From SAR202 cluster bacterium (lineage in GTDB: Bacteria > Chloroflexota > Dehalococcoidia > Lucifugimonadales > VGZY01), in NCBI GenBank assembly GCA_016872355.1, contig VGZY01000022.1:1-40326 (forward strand): 40,326 nucleotides of DNA. Reading direction: 5' to 3'. The notes below the pieces were generated by a model that worked only from the letters and a program-made list of their open reading frames with translations, was not told the origin of the DNA and ran no database searches. Both the position numbers and the translations under genes were made by a program. Every line of letters starts with the position of its first letter. The first letter of the stretch is position 1. This document shows positions 31,164 to 40,194 of this stretch, in pieces.

Positions 31164-31305
31164 GGTACCTCGCAATAGACTTTAATTCGCTGCCGGATAT
31201 TGTCCTAGGTTATCGCTTTGCCGGTCAACCGCCGGCAATCAGTATAACCTTCTTCAACGCGTTGCCGTGAGCAATAGTTATTAACTTCGGCGCCCAGGTC
31301 TCGGC

Positions 31306-32598
31306 CTAATTCAGGCCAATGCGCGCGAAGACCTCGTCCACGTGGCGGGCGTAGTAGTTGTAGTCAAAGATCCCGTCCAGGTCCCCGCCGGACAGCTTTG
31401 TTGAAACAGTGGGGTGCGTGCGGACAAGCTCGCGGAAGTCCTTGTGCTCATCCCACGTCACCTTCGAGCAACCCTGGACGATCTTGTAGGCGTCCTCGCG
31501 GCTAATGCCCTTCTCAATGAGGGCGAGAAGGACACGCTGGGAAAATACGAGCCCGCGCGTGATTTCCATGTTTTCCTGCATGCGGTCCGAGTAGACGCGC
31601 AGGCCCTTCATGACGCCGTTGAAAAGGTCCAGTGAGTAGTCCAGCGCCATGCAGGCGTCCGGCAGGATGATTCGCTCCGCCGAGGAGTGGCTGATATCGC
31701 GCTCGCCCCACAGCGCAACGTTTTCCATGGCCGTCACCGCGTGGCCCCGGATGAGCCGCGCAAGGCCGCATACGCGCTCGCTGAGCTCGGGGTTGCGCTT
31801 GTGCGGCATCGAGGACGAGCCCGTCTGGCCTTCGCCAAAGGCTTCCTCAACCTCGCGGACCTCCGTGCGCTGGAGGCCGCGAATCTCCGTGCCGAACTTG
31901 TCCAGAGACGAAGCTATCAGCGCGAGGGTAGTTATGAACTGGGCGTGGCGGTCGCGCTGTATAACCTGGTTGGAGACGGGCGCGGGCTTGAGGCCCAGCC
32001 GGGCGCACACGGACGCCTCAACAGCGGGCGGTACGGACGCGAAGGTGCCTACCGGGCCGGAAATCTTGCCTACGGCGATCATCTCGCGCGCCTGTGCGAG
32101 GCGGAGCTTGTTGCGCTTCATCTCCTCGTACCAGAGCGCCATCTTGAGGCCGAACGTGATCGGCTCCGCGTGGACGCCGTGGGTGCGGCCCATCATGAGC
32201 GTCTTCTTGTGCTCCACAGCGCGCTTTCCAAGAGTCTCTATCAGGGAGTCGATCTCCTCCATTAGCAGGTCAGCGGCATCCAGTATCTGCAGGTTGGTCG
32301 CCGTGTCCCAAACATCGTTGCTGGTCAGGCCGTGGTGAATCCAGCGACCCTCGGGGCCGAGGAAGTCCGTGATCGACTTCAGAAACGCCGTAACGTCGTG
32401 CTTCGTCTTTTTGAGCACCTCGTTGAGGCGGTCCATGTTGTACTTCGCGTGGCGCAGCTTTTCCATGTCGGCGACAGGGATCACGCCCAGCTCGGTCCAC
32501 GCCTCAGAGGCGGCGAGCTCCACGAGCAGCCACTTGTCGTACTTGTTCTCATCGGACCAGACCCGCTTCATTTTGGGCCTGGCGTACCGCTCAATCAA
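31306..32598 (-). CDS. purB: Adenylosuccinate lyase
   Basis: This 430-residue fumarase-superfamily enzyme catalyses the eighth step of IMP synthesis and the adenylosuccinate step to AMP. The signature GSSSMPHKRNPELSE, the HHGLTSNDVWDT catalytic His region and MMGRTHGVHAEP are all present. The TTG at 32598 follows GGAGG at 32605-32609 with six bases between. It follows purE on the minus strand after an inverted repeat. Confidence 0.96.
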   Translation of the reverse strand: MIERYARPKMKRVWSDENKYDKWLLVELAASEAWTELGVIPVADMEKLRHAKYNMDRLNEVLKKTKHDVTAFLKSITDFLGPEGRWIHHGLTSNDVWDTATNLQILDAADLLMEEIDSLIETLGKRAVEHKKTLMMGRTHGVHAEPITFGLKMALWYEEMKRNKLRLAQAREMIAVGKISGPVGTFASVPPAVEASVCARLGLKPAPVSNQVIQRDRHAQFITTLALIASSLDKFGTEIRGLQRTEVREVEEAFGEGQTGSSSMPHKRNPELSERVCGLARLIRGHAVTAMENVALWGERDISHSSAERIILPDACMALDYSLDLFNGVMKGLRVYSDRMQENMEITRGLVFSQRVLLALIEKGISREDAYKIVQGCSKVTWDEHKDFRELVRTHPTVSTKLSGGDLDGIFDYNYYARHVDEVFARIGLN

Positions 32599-32619
32599 TT
32601 AGGTCCTCCGGCAGCAAAT

Positions 32620-32704
32620 GATGAATTATGAAGTATGAATGGTGAAGGTCCTATCCGAAGGCCCTTCGATCTCCATTTCATAATTCATACTTCATCCTTC
32701 ATAC
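32620..32704. repeat. ATGAA-rich inverted repeat
   Basis: Arms around 32620-32642 (GATGAATTATGAAGTATGAATGG) and 32673-32704 (CCATTTCATAATTCATACTTCATCC on the plus strand) form an imperfect inverted repeat made of alternating TATGAA units. It fills most of the gap between purE and purB. No T-run points to a terminator. Confidence 0.8.
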
Positions 32705-32707
32705 TTT

Positions 32708-33166
32708 TCACTTCGTCTTGAGCCCCTCGCGGTAGTCGTCGTAGGCCTTGCGGATCTTGTCGTGCTTGATTCCCAGGATCTGGGCGGCGAGGAACGCGGC
32801 GTTGCGCGCGCCCCAGGAGCCGATCGCGACGCAGGCTACGGGGATCCCCGGCGGCATCATTGCGATAGAGTGAAGGGAATCGACGCCCTTGAGCTCGCTC
32901 GTGGGCAATGGGATGCCGATAATCGGGAGGGTGGTCCAGGAGGCTATGCAGCCCGGGAGGCCGGCGGAGCCGCCGGCGGCCGCGATGATTACCTCAAGGC
33001 CGCGGCTGCGGGCAGACATGCCGAACTCGCGGACCTTGTCCGGGGTGCGGTGGGCCGAGGCGACGACGACTTCGTACTCGATCCCCATTTGGGTCAGGAC
33101 CTCTTCGGTGTCCTTCAGAAGGGGGACATCGGTCTTGCTGCCACAGATGACACCTACTAGCGGCAT
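32708..33166 (-). CDS. purE: N5-carboxyaminoimidazole ribonucleotide mutase
   Basis: This 152-residue class I PurE converts N5-CAIR to CAIR. VICGSKTDVPLLKDTEE, VASAHRTPDKV with the active-site Ser/His, and IIAAAGGSAGLPGCIAS are conserved. The C-terminus NAAFLAAQILGI is normal. The ATG at 33166 is preceded by GGAGG 11 bases upstream. PurK, its usual partner, is not in the window. Confidence 0.94.
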   Translation of the reverse strand: MPLVGVICGSKTDVPLLKDTEEVLTQMGIEYEVVVASAHRTPDKVREFGMSARSRGLEVIIAAAGGSAGLPGCIASWTTLPIIGIPLPTSELKGVDSLHSIAMMPPGIPVACVAIGSWGARNAAFLAAQILGIKHDKIRKAYDDYREGLKTK

Positions 33167-33185
33167 GAGAGACTGTACCTCCAGG

Positions 33186-34451
33186 TTAGACTTTGGCCGC
33201 AATATCGTTGCGGTAGAAATTGCCGGTAAAGGAGATGCGGCGGGCGTTATCGTAAGCCTTGCTCCTGGCGGCCTCGTGTGAGTCGCCGATGGCTGTTACC
33301 GTCAGCACCCGGCCGCCGTCCGTGACGACCGTGCCATCCGGCATCGGCTTCGTGCCCGCGTGGAAGACCATGACATCCGTGTCGGTCTTGTCGAGGCCGG
33401 TGATAGGGAAGCCGGTAGGGTACTTGCCCGGATAACCGCCGGAGGCCACAACAACGCCCACGCACGGGCTAGGGTCCCATTCGAGCGTTATATTGCCCAG
33501 GTCCCCTTTGGCCGCACTAATCATAACGTTCAAAAGATCGGTTTTCAATCGAGGGATAATGACCTGCGCTTCAGGGTCGCCGAAACGCGCGTTAAATTCA
33601 TACACCTTAGGTCCCAGCCCGGTCATCATGATCCCGGCGTACAGAATGCCGCGATAGGGTGTGCCGAGGTCGCACATTGCCTTGGCGACTGGCCGGAAGA
33701 CAGACTTGAGGACGCGGTCCGCCACCTCCGGGTTCCATAGCATCCGCGACGGCGGGCTGAAAGTGCCCATGCCGCCGGTGTTGGGCCCTGTATCGCCGTC
33801 ACCTACACGCTTGTGATCGCATGCGGCTACGAGCGAGGAGACGCTCTGGCCGTCTACGATGCCGAATACGCTAACCTCGCGGCCCTGGAGAAATTCCTCG
33901 ATGAGGACCTTCTCTCCCGCTGCGCCGAACTGCCTGTCCACCATCTGCTGCTTTAGGGCTGCGGTGGCCTCGTCCCGGGTCTCTGCCACGACCACACCCT
34001 TGCCCTCGGCGAGGCCGTCGGCCTTCACCACGATGGGCGGCTCAACGGCAGCGACGTAGTCGCGCGCCGCCGCAAAGTCTGTGAAGGTCTTCGCCTGGGC
34101 CGTGGGGACGCCGCTCCGGAGCATCACGCCCTTGGCAAAGCTCTTGCTAGTTTCGAGCTGTGCGGCTGCTTTCGTGGGGCCGAAGATCGAGCGGCCTGCC
34201 TTCTGGAAGGCATCTACGACACCAAGAGCCAGCGGGGCTTCGGGTCCCACGATAGTGAAGTCGATTTTGTTTTCCGCCGCGAACTTCAAGAGGGCGGGCA
34301 CGTCAGTTACGGGAATCGGGACATTTTTCGCGATTGCCGCAGTGCCGGCGTTTCCCGGCGCGACATAAAGCTCGCGCAGAAGAGGGCTCTGCTTGAGCTT
34401 CCACGCGATAGCGTGCTCGCGCGCGCCCTTGCCGACGAGGAGGACGTTCAC
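33186..34451 (-). CDS. purD: Phosphoribosylamine-glycine ligase
   Basis: This 421-residue ATP-grasp ligase makes GAR from phosphoribosylamine and glycine. LLVGKGAREHAIAWKL begins the N-domain. The ATP-grasp core has PIVVKADGLAEGKGVVVAE and VLIEEFLQGREVSVF, and KVYEFNARFGDPEAQVIIPRL carries the magnesium ligands. The GTG at 34451 is chosen, with AGGGG five bases ahead, nine bases past the guaA stop; a GTG at 34469 overlaps guaA. Confidence 0.95.
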   Translation of the reverse strand: MNVLLVGKGAREHAIAWKLKQSPLLRELYVAPGNAGTAAIAKNVPIPVTDVPALLKFAAENKIDFTIVGPEAPLALGVVDAFQKAGRSIFGPTKAAAQLETSKSFAKGVMLRSGVPTAQAKTFTDFAAARDYVAAVEPPIVVKADGLAEGKGVVVAETRDEATAALKQQMVDRQFGAAGEKVLIEEFLQGREVSVFGIVDGQSVSSLVAACDHKRVGDGDTGPNTGGMGTFSPPSRMLWNPEVADRVLKSVFRPVAKAMCDLGTPYRGILYAGIMMTGLGPKVYEFNARFGDPEAQVIIPRLKTDLLNVMISAAKGDLGNITLEWDPSPCVGVVVASGGYPGKYPTGFPITGLDKTDTDVMVFHAGTKPMPDGTVVTDGGRVLTVTAIGDSHEAARSKAYDNARRISFTGNFYRNDIAAKV

Positions 34452-34459
34452 CGGTGCCC

Positions 34460-36130
34460 CTACTCCCACTCGATCGTGCCCGGGGGCTTGCTGGTGATGT
34501 CGTATACGACGCGGCTGACGCCAGGCACCTCGTTGACAATGCGGCTGGAGATGCGGGCGAGCACCTGGTAGGGCAGGCGCGCCCAGTCTGCCGTCATCGC
34601 CTCGTCGCTCGTGACCGCACGGATAGCGACGACGTGGCCGTAGGTGCGGTTGTCGCCGACGACGCCGACCGACTGCGTGTTGGTCAGGACGGCGAAGCTC
34701 TGCCAGAGCTCGCGGTAGAGGTTGTTGCCCTTGATTTCGTCCATGACGATCCAGTCCGCGGAGCGCAGTATCTCAAGCTTCTCGCGGGTTACCTCGCCCA
34801 TTACGCGGATGGCGAGGCCGGGGCCCGGGAACGGCTGGCGGTAGACCATGCTCTCGGAGAGGCCGAGCTCCAGTCCGACGAGTCGGACCTCGTCCTTGAA
34901 GAGGTACCTCAGCGGCTCCACGAGGCGGAGCTTCATATTCTTGGGCAGGCCGCCCACGTTGTGATGTGTTTTAATCTTGGCGGAGACTTTGTTGTCGCTC
35001 GTCTTGCTCTCTATCACGTCCGGGTAGAGCGTACCCTGAGTGAGGAAGTCCACCTTGCCCAGGCGTGAGGCCTCGCGGTCGAAGACCTTGATGAACTCGC
35101 TGCCGATGACGCGGCGCTTCTCCTCGGGGTCCATCACCTCACTGAGCGCGGTGAGGAACTGGTCGGTTGCGTCCACATGAACGAAGTTGAGCTTCATGTG
35201 CTTCTGGAAGGTGTCCACAACTCGTTGCGGCTCTTCACGGCGCATGAGGCCGTTATTCACGAAGATACAGGTTAGCTGGTCTCCCACGGCCTTGTGCACG
35301 AGCATCGCGGCCACGGCGGAGTCGACGCCGCCCGAGAGGGCGCAGATGACTTTGCCGTCGCCAACCTGCATGCGGATGTTCTCGACTGCCTCCGTCACGA
35401 AGTTCGCCGGCGTCCAGGACGGGCTGCAGCCGCAAATTTCGAACACGAAGTTCCGGAGCATCGCTTTGCCGTCGGGGGTGTGGGCGACCTCCGGGTGGAA
35501 CTGGATGCCGATCATGCCCTGCTCGTTGCCCGTAACGGCCACAGGCGAGTTCTCGCTGGACGCAAGCGCCGAGAAGCCGGGCGGGGGAGCAACGATATGG
35601 TCGGCGTGGCTCATCCAGACGGGAATCGACTGCTCGAGTCCTTTGAAGAGGGGCTGGTCCGTCCCGCTCTGGTGGATGACGGCGTGGCCGTATTCGCGTT
35701 TTCGCGCCGGCGAGACCTTGCCGCCGAGCTGGTGGACCATGACCTGCATGCCGTAGCAGATGCCGAGGACCGGCAACTTGCTGTTGTAGACCCATGCAGG
35801 GGCCATCGGCGCGCCGTCTTCATAGACGCTAGCGGGGCCGCCGGACATAATGACGCCCTTTGGCTCCAGGTGGGCGACACTCTCCCAGGTGGCGTCGTGG
35901 GGGATTATCTCGCAGTAGACGTGGGCTTCGCGGACGCGGCGGGCTATCAGGCGGCTGTACTGGGACCCGAAGTCAATTATCAGGACGGCGCCTTTCTGAG
36001 GCGGCCTGGCAGGCTGTGACTGTGGGTCCGGCCCACCCTTCTGCTTGGCTATCTCAAGGTAAGCTGAGACCTCAAGGTCGTCGCTCGCCGCTACTCGATG
36101 GCTCTGGGTGGGCTTGTTTTCCGTAGTCAT
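34460..36130 (-). CDS. guaA: GMP synthase (glutamine-hydrolysing)
   Basis: This protein of about 556 residues converts XMP to GMP. The class I glutamine amidotransferase domain has [18 protein letters not shown] and [13 protein letters not shown] with the nucleophile cysteine. The synthetase domain starts near [15 protein letters not shown] (PP-loop) and ends with a dimerisation domain, [30 protein letters not shown] non-homologous N-terminal extension of about 45 residues, rich in Ser, Pro, Gln and Glu, precedes the first strand. The ATG at 36130 or a GTG at 36154, which sits at a possible leaderless start, could open the gene. First gene of the purine cluster. Confidence 0.95.
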   Translation of the reverse strand: MTTENKPTQSHRVAASDDLEVSAYLEIAKQKGGPDPQSQPARPPQKGAVLIIDFGSQYSRLIARRVREAHVYCEIIPHDATWESVAHLEPKGVIMSGGPASVYEDGAPMAPAWVYNSKLPVLGICYGMQVMVHQLGGKVSPARKREYGHAVIHQSGTDQPLFKGLEQSIPVWMSHADHIVAPPPGFSALASSENSPVAVTGNEQGMIGIQFHPEVAHTPDGKAMLRNFVFEICGCSPSWTPANFVTEAVENIRMQVGDGKVICALSGGVDSAVAAMLVHKAVGDQLTCIFVNNGLMRREEPQRVVDTFQKHMKLNFVHVDATDQFLTALSEVMDPEEKRRVIGSEFIKVFDREASRLGKVDFLTQGTLYPDVIESKTSDNKVSAKIKTHHNVGGLPKNMKLRLVEPLRYLFKDEVRLVGLELGLSESMVYRQPFPGPGLAIRVMGEVTREKLEILRSADWIVMDEIKGNNLYRELWQSFAVLTNTQSVGVVGDNRTYGHVVAIRAVTSDEAMTADWARLPYQVLARISSRIVNEVPGVSRVVYDITSKPPGTIEWE

Positions 36131-36158
36131 TGTTGAAGCGTCTTGCCCTGTCACCTGC

Positions 36159-36165
36159 TATAATA
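36159..36165. promoter_or_regulatory. Overlapping -10-like boxes in guaA/tsaC divergent gap
   Basis: TATAAT (36159-36164) on the plus strand fits a -10 for the tsaC gene, and TATTAT (36165-36160) on the minus strand fits one for guaA. A minus-strand start would fall near the GTG at 36154. No convincing -35 was seen for either. Confidence 0.35.
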
Positions 36166-36199
36166 AGCGCCGAATAATAATCACATTTTGGGAACGGGT

Positions 36200-36835
36200 T
36201 TGGCAAGTTACCGCGCCGGAACGCCCATCGATTCGCAGATACGCTCCGCGGTGGACGTTTTGAGGCACGGAGGGGTCATTGCGGTCCCTACCGACACCCT
36301 TTACGGCCTTGCCGCCTCTGCGCTCAACCCCGGGGCTGTTGCAAGGCTCTACGCCATAAAGGGAAGGCCCTCGGCAATGGCCCTGCCGGTGCTCCTGGCC
36401 GAGGTAAGCGAGATTCCCAAGTACGTTGCCGATGTTCCCGACCTCGCCCGCAAGCTGGCGGAGGAGTTTCTGCCCGGCCCACTCACGATCGTGCTGAGGC
36501 GCGGGGCGGCGATTCCGGATGTGGTGACCGGCGGCCAGGATACAGTTGGAGTGAGGGTGCCTGACCACCCGGTGCCCAGGCAGATAGTCCGGCTCCTCGG
36601 CGGCCCGATCACCGGCACGAGCGCGAACCGCTCGGGAAAGCCCGGGCTGACCACGGCCGACGCCGTGCGGCGGGAACTGGGGACCGATGTCGACTACATC
36701 GTCGACGGAGGCGAGTGCGAGGGCGGAGTCCCTTCGACGGTCATCGACGTATCAACCGTACCTCCGCGGCTAGTCCGGGAGGGAGCGGTATCCCGTGAGG
36801 AGATCGAACGTATCTGCGGCATGAAGGTGCTCTGA
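36200..36835 (+). CDS. tsaC: Threonylcarbamoyl-AMP synthase (Sua5/YrdC family)
   Basis: This protein of about 211 residues has the YrdC fold and makes threonylcarbamoyl-AMP for the t6A37 modification of tRNAs. GGVIAVPTDTLYGLAASAL, IKGRPSAMALPVLLAE, PGPLTIVLRR, VGVRVPDHPV and GTSANRSGKP are conserved. It lacks the extra C-terminal Sua5 domain. The start may be TTG at 36200, where GGGAACGGG lies just upstream, or TTG at 36188. No ATG is available. It is followed by a strong terminator. Confidence 0.92.
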   Translation: MASYRAGTPIDSQIRSAVDVLRHGGVIAVPTDTLYGLAASALNPGAVARLYAIKGRPSAMALPVLLAEVSEIPKYVADVPDLARKLAEEFLPGPLTIVLRRGAAIPDVVTGGQDTVGVRVPDHPVPRQIVRLLGGPITGTSANRSGKPGLTTADAVRRELGTDVDYIVDGGECEGGVPSTVIDVSTVPPRLVREGAVSREEIERICGMKVL

Positions 36836-36860
36836 GCACCGTCGAATTGAGAGGACGCGG

Positions 36861-36888
36861 GGGCCCCGAGGAGTCGGGGTCCTTTTTT
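36861..36888 (+). terminator. Intrinsic terminator after tsaC
   Basis: A nine-pair stem (36861-36869 with 36874-36882, including one G:T pair) with a four-base loop is followed by T6 (36883-36888). It lies 26 bases after the tsaC stop and separates it from the prenyl synthase gene. Confidence 0.85.
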
Positions 36889-36923
36889 GACCTCGGCAAT
36901 CTGTGCCGACAGGGCGATTTTAG

Positions 36924-37937
36924 GTGATTGCGATCAACATTGAACTTCTTGAGGCGAAGGTAGAGGCCGAGCTGAAGGATATCTTCAGCGAGCGGACGAT
37001 GCCCCTTTACAATATGATGGCCTACCACCTGGGATGGCAGGACGAGCGCGGCAACATGGGCGTCCCCATGCGCCGGGACCGCCACCACGGCGTGGCGTGC
37101 CTTGCCGCAGCGCACGCGGCCGGGGGAGAGGCCGAGGCGGCTTTACCGGCCGCGGCGGCAGTGGAGCTTGTCCACAACTTCGCCCAGATCCACGACGACG
37201 TTCAGGGGGGCCACCCGCAGCGGTTCAAGCGCGATGCCGTCTGGTGGGTGTGGGGCCCAGCGCAGGCGATCAATGCAGGAGATGGCATGTATGCGCTGGC
37301 CCGGCTGGCGCTGTTCAGGCTTATGGACAGGGGCATCTCTCCGGAGGTGACGTTCGGGGCGCTAAAGATGCTGGACATCGCTGGCCTGGAGGTCTGCGAA
37401 GGGCGCTTCCGCGACTTCGAGGCGCAGGAGCGCATTGACATGAGCGTTGAAGCGTACATGGCAATGGCCTCCAGCAAGACCGGCGCGCTGCTGGCGTGCT
37501 CCACGAAGCTGGGCGCGCTGGCCTCAGGAGCGCCCGCCGCCGTGGTGGACGCGATGGGCGTGTACGGCACGAAAATGGGTATTGCGTGGCAGGTTCGCGA
37601 GGACCTCGACGCGCTGTGGCCGACTGACCCGCAGGCGGCGCCGCCAAGCACCGAGGTGCTCAACAAGAAGAAGCTCCTACCGGTAGTGCATGCGCTTGAG
37701 CAGGCAACGCTGAAAGACAAGCGTCGCCTGGGCGAGATTTACTTCAAGCGCGTGCTGCAGCCTGAAGACGTGATATCCGTGCGTGGAGTCCTTGAGGAGC
37801 TGGGCGCGCGGGACTTTTGCGAGGGGCTGGTCAAAAACCTCAGGCAAGAGGCCCACGATGCGCTCGTGACAGCAGGGGTGACAGCGGAAGGCAAGAAGCT
37901 CCTGGCGCAGGTGGAGAAAGGCCTGATGGGCGAGTGA
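36924..37937 (+). CDS. Polyprenyl synthase-family protein with atypical Asp-rich motifs
   Basis: This 337-residue isoprenyl diphosphate synthase-fold protein has the long HNFAQIHDDVQGGHPQR segment, the place of the first Asp-rich motif. It reads DDVQG, so the last Asp of DDxxD is Gly95. The second motif region reads QVREDLDALW, giving EDLDA instead of DDxxD. The N-terminal GGKRLRP element is also replaced by GVPMRRDRHHG. AVWWVWGPAQAINAGDGMYALARLALF fits this family well. It may make a prenyl diphosphate with altered metal binding, or be non-catalytic. The GTG at 36924 has AGGG about ten bases upstream. Confidence 0.8.
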   Translation: MIAINIELLEAKVEAELKDIFSERTMPLYNMMAYHLGWQDERGNMGVPMRRDRHHGVACLAAAHAAGGEAEAALPAAAAVELVHNFAQIHDDVQGGHPQRFKRDAVWWVWGPAQAINAGDGMYALARLALFRLMDRGISPEVTFGALKMLDIAGLEVCEGRFRDFEAQERIDMSVEAYMAMASSKTGALLACSTKLGALASGAPAAVVDAMGVYGTKMGIAWQVREDLDALWPTDPQAAPPSTEVLNKKKLLPVVHALEQATLKDKRRLGEIYFKRVLQPEDVISVRGVLEELGARDFCEGLVKNLRQEAHDALVTAGVTAEGKKLLAQVEKGLMGE

Positions 37938-38315
37938 TATTGCAGAGACAGGCAGCGGGTTTGAGGCCTGACGGGCCGGAATAGCTTAGCCCAGGGTGGA
38001 GTGCCGAAGGCTCCGCGAAGGCACGCAGCCCTGGGAATTCGATATAGTATTTCACCCAGCCCTGAAGGGGCGAAATACTCTCTGGTCAGACAAGAGATTA
38101 TCTCGGCTCTTCAGGCCTTAAGAAATTCTTCGGTCCGGGTACCCAGGGCTACGCCCACTCCGCAGAGCCTTCGTGGGCTCCACCCTGGGCTTAGATAGCC
38201 CGCGCCTTCAGCGCTCCCATCCGCTCCCCCATGGGCGAGCAGTGTAATATTGCGATGGCTGACCCAAAGAATCAAATGCCAAGGGCGGTCCTGGCAAAGG
38301 GAAAGGCTGAGACCG
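37938..38315. other. 378-bp gap holding a MITE-like repeat
   Basis: No coding region is supported. Positions 37984-38195 hold a long imperfect inverted repeat (see its own entry); the flanks (37938-37983 and 38196-38315) have no recognised feature other than the leader of the kinase gene. Confidence 0.8.
37984..38195. repeat. MITE-like composite inverted repeat
   Basis: The left arm AGCCCAGGGTGGAG (37988-38001) and right arm CTCCACCCTGGGCT (38178-38191) are exact reverse complements. Matching continues inward, imperfectly, to GCCCTGGG near 38028-38035 and CCCAGGGC near 38142-38149, so each arm is about 50 bp. Between them is AGCCCTGAAGGGGCGAAATA (38058-38077), another common bacterial intergenic repeat type. 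No coding capacity is seen. Confidence 0.8.
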
Positions 38316-38852
38316 ATGCGTCGTGTCGCAATAGTCGGCTCCGGCGGCGCAGGGAAGTCGACGCTGGCCCGACGGATGGGCGAGATAACCGGGCTGCCGG
38401 TCGTCGATCTGGACCGGCTCTACTGGAGGCCGGGCTGGACGCCGACGCCGAAGCCGGAGTGGCGCGAGACCGTTCAGAGGCTGGTTGAGGAAGATCTCTG
38501 GATTATCGACGGCAACTACATGAGCACTATGGGCATCAGAATTCCGGCGGCTGATACCATACTATTCATGGACTATTCGAGGATACGGTGCATGTGGAGG
38601 ACTACAAGGCGTGTCCTCACCTACCGGAGGCATGTAAGGCCGGACATGGGCGAGGATTGCCCGGAGAAGATAAACGTCAGTTGTTACAAATGGATGTGGA
38701 ACTTTCGCAAGGATATCAGACCCAAGATAATGGCCCTGATCGAAGCAAACCGAAACGGTAAAGAGGTCTACATCCTCCGCAACCCGAAGGATGCGGACAG
38801 GTTGCTTGCCGAGCTTCAACGCAAGCCAGGCAGACTATTTCAACAGGCGTAG
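38316..38852 (+). CDS. Small P-loop kinase-like protein (topology modulation/FlaR-like)
   Basis: This 178-residue P-loop protein has the Walker A motif GSGGAGKST (residues 8-16), followed by VVDLDRLYWRPGW and WIIDGNYMSTM, the pattern of the adenylate-kinase-like 'topology modulation protein' or FlaR family. The ILFMDYSR segment is the Walker B-like strand. The substrate is unknown; it might phosphorylate a nucleotide or small molecule. The ATG at 38316 begins directly at the first strand; AAAGG lies upstream. The stop precedes pgk by four bases, so the two are co-transcribed. Confidence 0.85.
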   Translation: MRRVAIVGSGGAGKSTLARRMGEITGLPVVDLDRLYWRPGWTPTPKPEWRETVQRLVEEDLWIIDGNYMSTMGIRIPAADTILFMDYSRIRCMWRTTRRVLTYRRHVRPDMGEDCPEKINVSCYKWMWNFRKDIRPKIMALIEANRNGKEVYILRNPKDADRLLAELQRKPGRLFQQA

Positions 38853-38856
38853 GGAA

Positions 38857-40050
38857 ATGAACAAAAAGAAGACAGTCCATGACATTGACGTGGCCGGCAA
38901 GACCGTTCTCCTCCGCGTTGACTTTAACGTGACCTTCCACCCCAATACCACCGACATCTCCGACGACTCTCGCATCAAGGCTTCGCTTCCCACCATCAAG
39001 TATCTGCAGGACAAAAAGGCGAAGACTGTAATCTGCACTCACCTGGGCCGTCCCAAGGGCAAGGTGGATGAGAGCATGCGCCTCACGCCCGTATCGAAGC
39101 GCCTTTCGGAGCTGCTCGGAAAGCCGGTGGCGCAGCTCAAGGACTGCACCGGCCCCGAGGTGGAAAAGGCCGTGAAGGCGATGAAGCCCGGCGATGTTGT
39201 AATACTCGAGAACGTTCGCTTCCACCCGGGCGAGGAGAAGAATGACCCCGCACTGGCGAAGGCGCTGGCAGCCCTCGCGCAGGTCTATGTGAACGACGCG
39301 TTCGGGGCGGCGCACAGGGCGCACTCCTCCACGGAGGGAGTTGCGAAGTTCATCCCGGCGGTCTCGGGGCTCCTGATGGACCGCGAGCTGCAAATGCTCG
39401 GCATGGCGCTGGAAGCGCCGAGGAAGCCATTTGTGTCGATCGTCGGCGGCGCCAAGGTATCCGACAAGCTCTCAGTCCTTGAGAGCCTGGCGCCGAAGGT
39501 CAACGTGCTGATCATCGGAGGGGGCATGGTTGCGACCTTCCTCAAGCAGCAGGGCAAGCAGATCGGGCTGTCGCTCGTAGAGGACGACAAGGTCGAGGAG
39601 GCGGGCAGAGTTGTTGAGCTTGCCAAGAAGCTGGGTGTGAAGCTAATGCTGCCCGTAGACGCCATGGTTGCCGACGCGTTCGCTGACAAGGCGAAGGCGA
39701 AGGTAGTGGAAATTGACAAGGTTGAGCCTACCTGGCGGATAATGGACATCGGTCCAAAGACAGTGGCCCTGTACGAGAGCGAGATTGCCAAGGCGAAGAC
39801 GGTGGTGTGGAACGGCCCGATGGGCGTTTTCGAGTGGGAGGCGTTCGCGCAAGGGACGAAGCGAGTTGCAAACGCGCTGGCGAAGCTGAAGGATGCGACG
39901 ACGGTCATCGGCGGCGGCTCGACGGCGGACGCGGTGATTTCGCTGGGGCTGCAGGACAAGATGACGCACGTCTCCACCGGCGGCGGCGCATCACTGGAGT
40001 TCCTTGAGGGAAAAGTGCTGCCCGGGGTCGCCGCACTGATGGATAAGTAA
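38857..40050 (+). CDS. pgk: Phosphoglycerate kinase
   Basis: This 397-residue glycolytic kinase transfers phosphate from 1,3-bisphosphoglycerate to ADP. The N-terminal domain has VLLRVDFNV, THLGRPKG and ENVRFHPGEEKNDPALA; the middle contains YVNDAFGAAHRAHSS. The C-terminal nucleotide domain reads VSIVGGAKVSDKL, VLIIGGGM, WNGPMGVFE and the terminal GGGSTADAV and STGGGASLEFLEG. The ATG at 38857 follows TAGGGAA, directly after the kinase gene. The gene set gives no further glycolytic enzymes. Confidence 0.97.
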   Translation: MNKKKTVHDIDVAGKTVLLRVDFNVTFHPNTTDISDDSRIKASLPTIKYLQDKKAKTVICTHLGRPKGKVDESMRLTPVSKRLSELLGKPVAQLKDCTGPEVEKAVKAMKPGDVVILENVRFHPGEEKNDPALAKALAALAQVYVNDAFGAAHRAHSSTEGVAKFIPAVSGLLMDRELQMLGMALEAPRKPFVSIVGGAKVSDKLSVLESLAPKVNVLIIGGGMVATFLKQQGKQIGLSLVEDDKVEEAGRVVELAKKLGVKLMLPVDAMVADAFADKAKAKVVEIDKVEPTWRIMDIGPKTVALYESEIAKAKTVVWNGPMGVFEWEAFAQGTKRVANALAKLKDATTVIGGGSTADAVISLGLQDKMTHVSTGGGASLEFLEGKVLPGVAALMDK

Positions 40051-40085
40051 CACGCTTGAGCAAAGGCCAAATGCAACACCCTCAC

Positions 40086-40107
40086 CCTTTGGCCGGAGCG
40101 CCAAAGG
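40086..40107 (+). terminator. Hairpin after pgk
   Basis: An eight-base-pair stem (CCTTTGGC/GCCAAAGG, 40086-40093 with 40100-40107) with a six-base loop lies 35 bases after the pgk stop. No T-run follows, so it is at most a weak terminator or part of an intergenic repeat. Confidence 0.35.
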
Positions 40108-40194
40108 CCTCTCCCCGAGGAGACCTTTGCATAACCCGAGGTAGAGGCGATAATCATACCTGTGCGAGGAAGATATAGCAAAATGGAGTGAGCC

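Noticed and set aside
31164-31305. Promoter for the DUF3105 genes
   Set aside because: AGTATA at 31241-31246 is a -10-like TATACT on the minus strand, but the only upstream -35 candidate is 22 bases away, so it is not supported.
37938-38315. Possible tRNA or small gene in the large gap
   Set aside because: The fold is explained by a long inverted repeat; no cloverleaf or coding frame with a ribosome site is visible.
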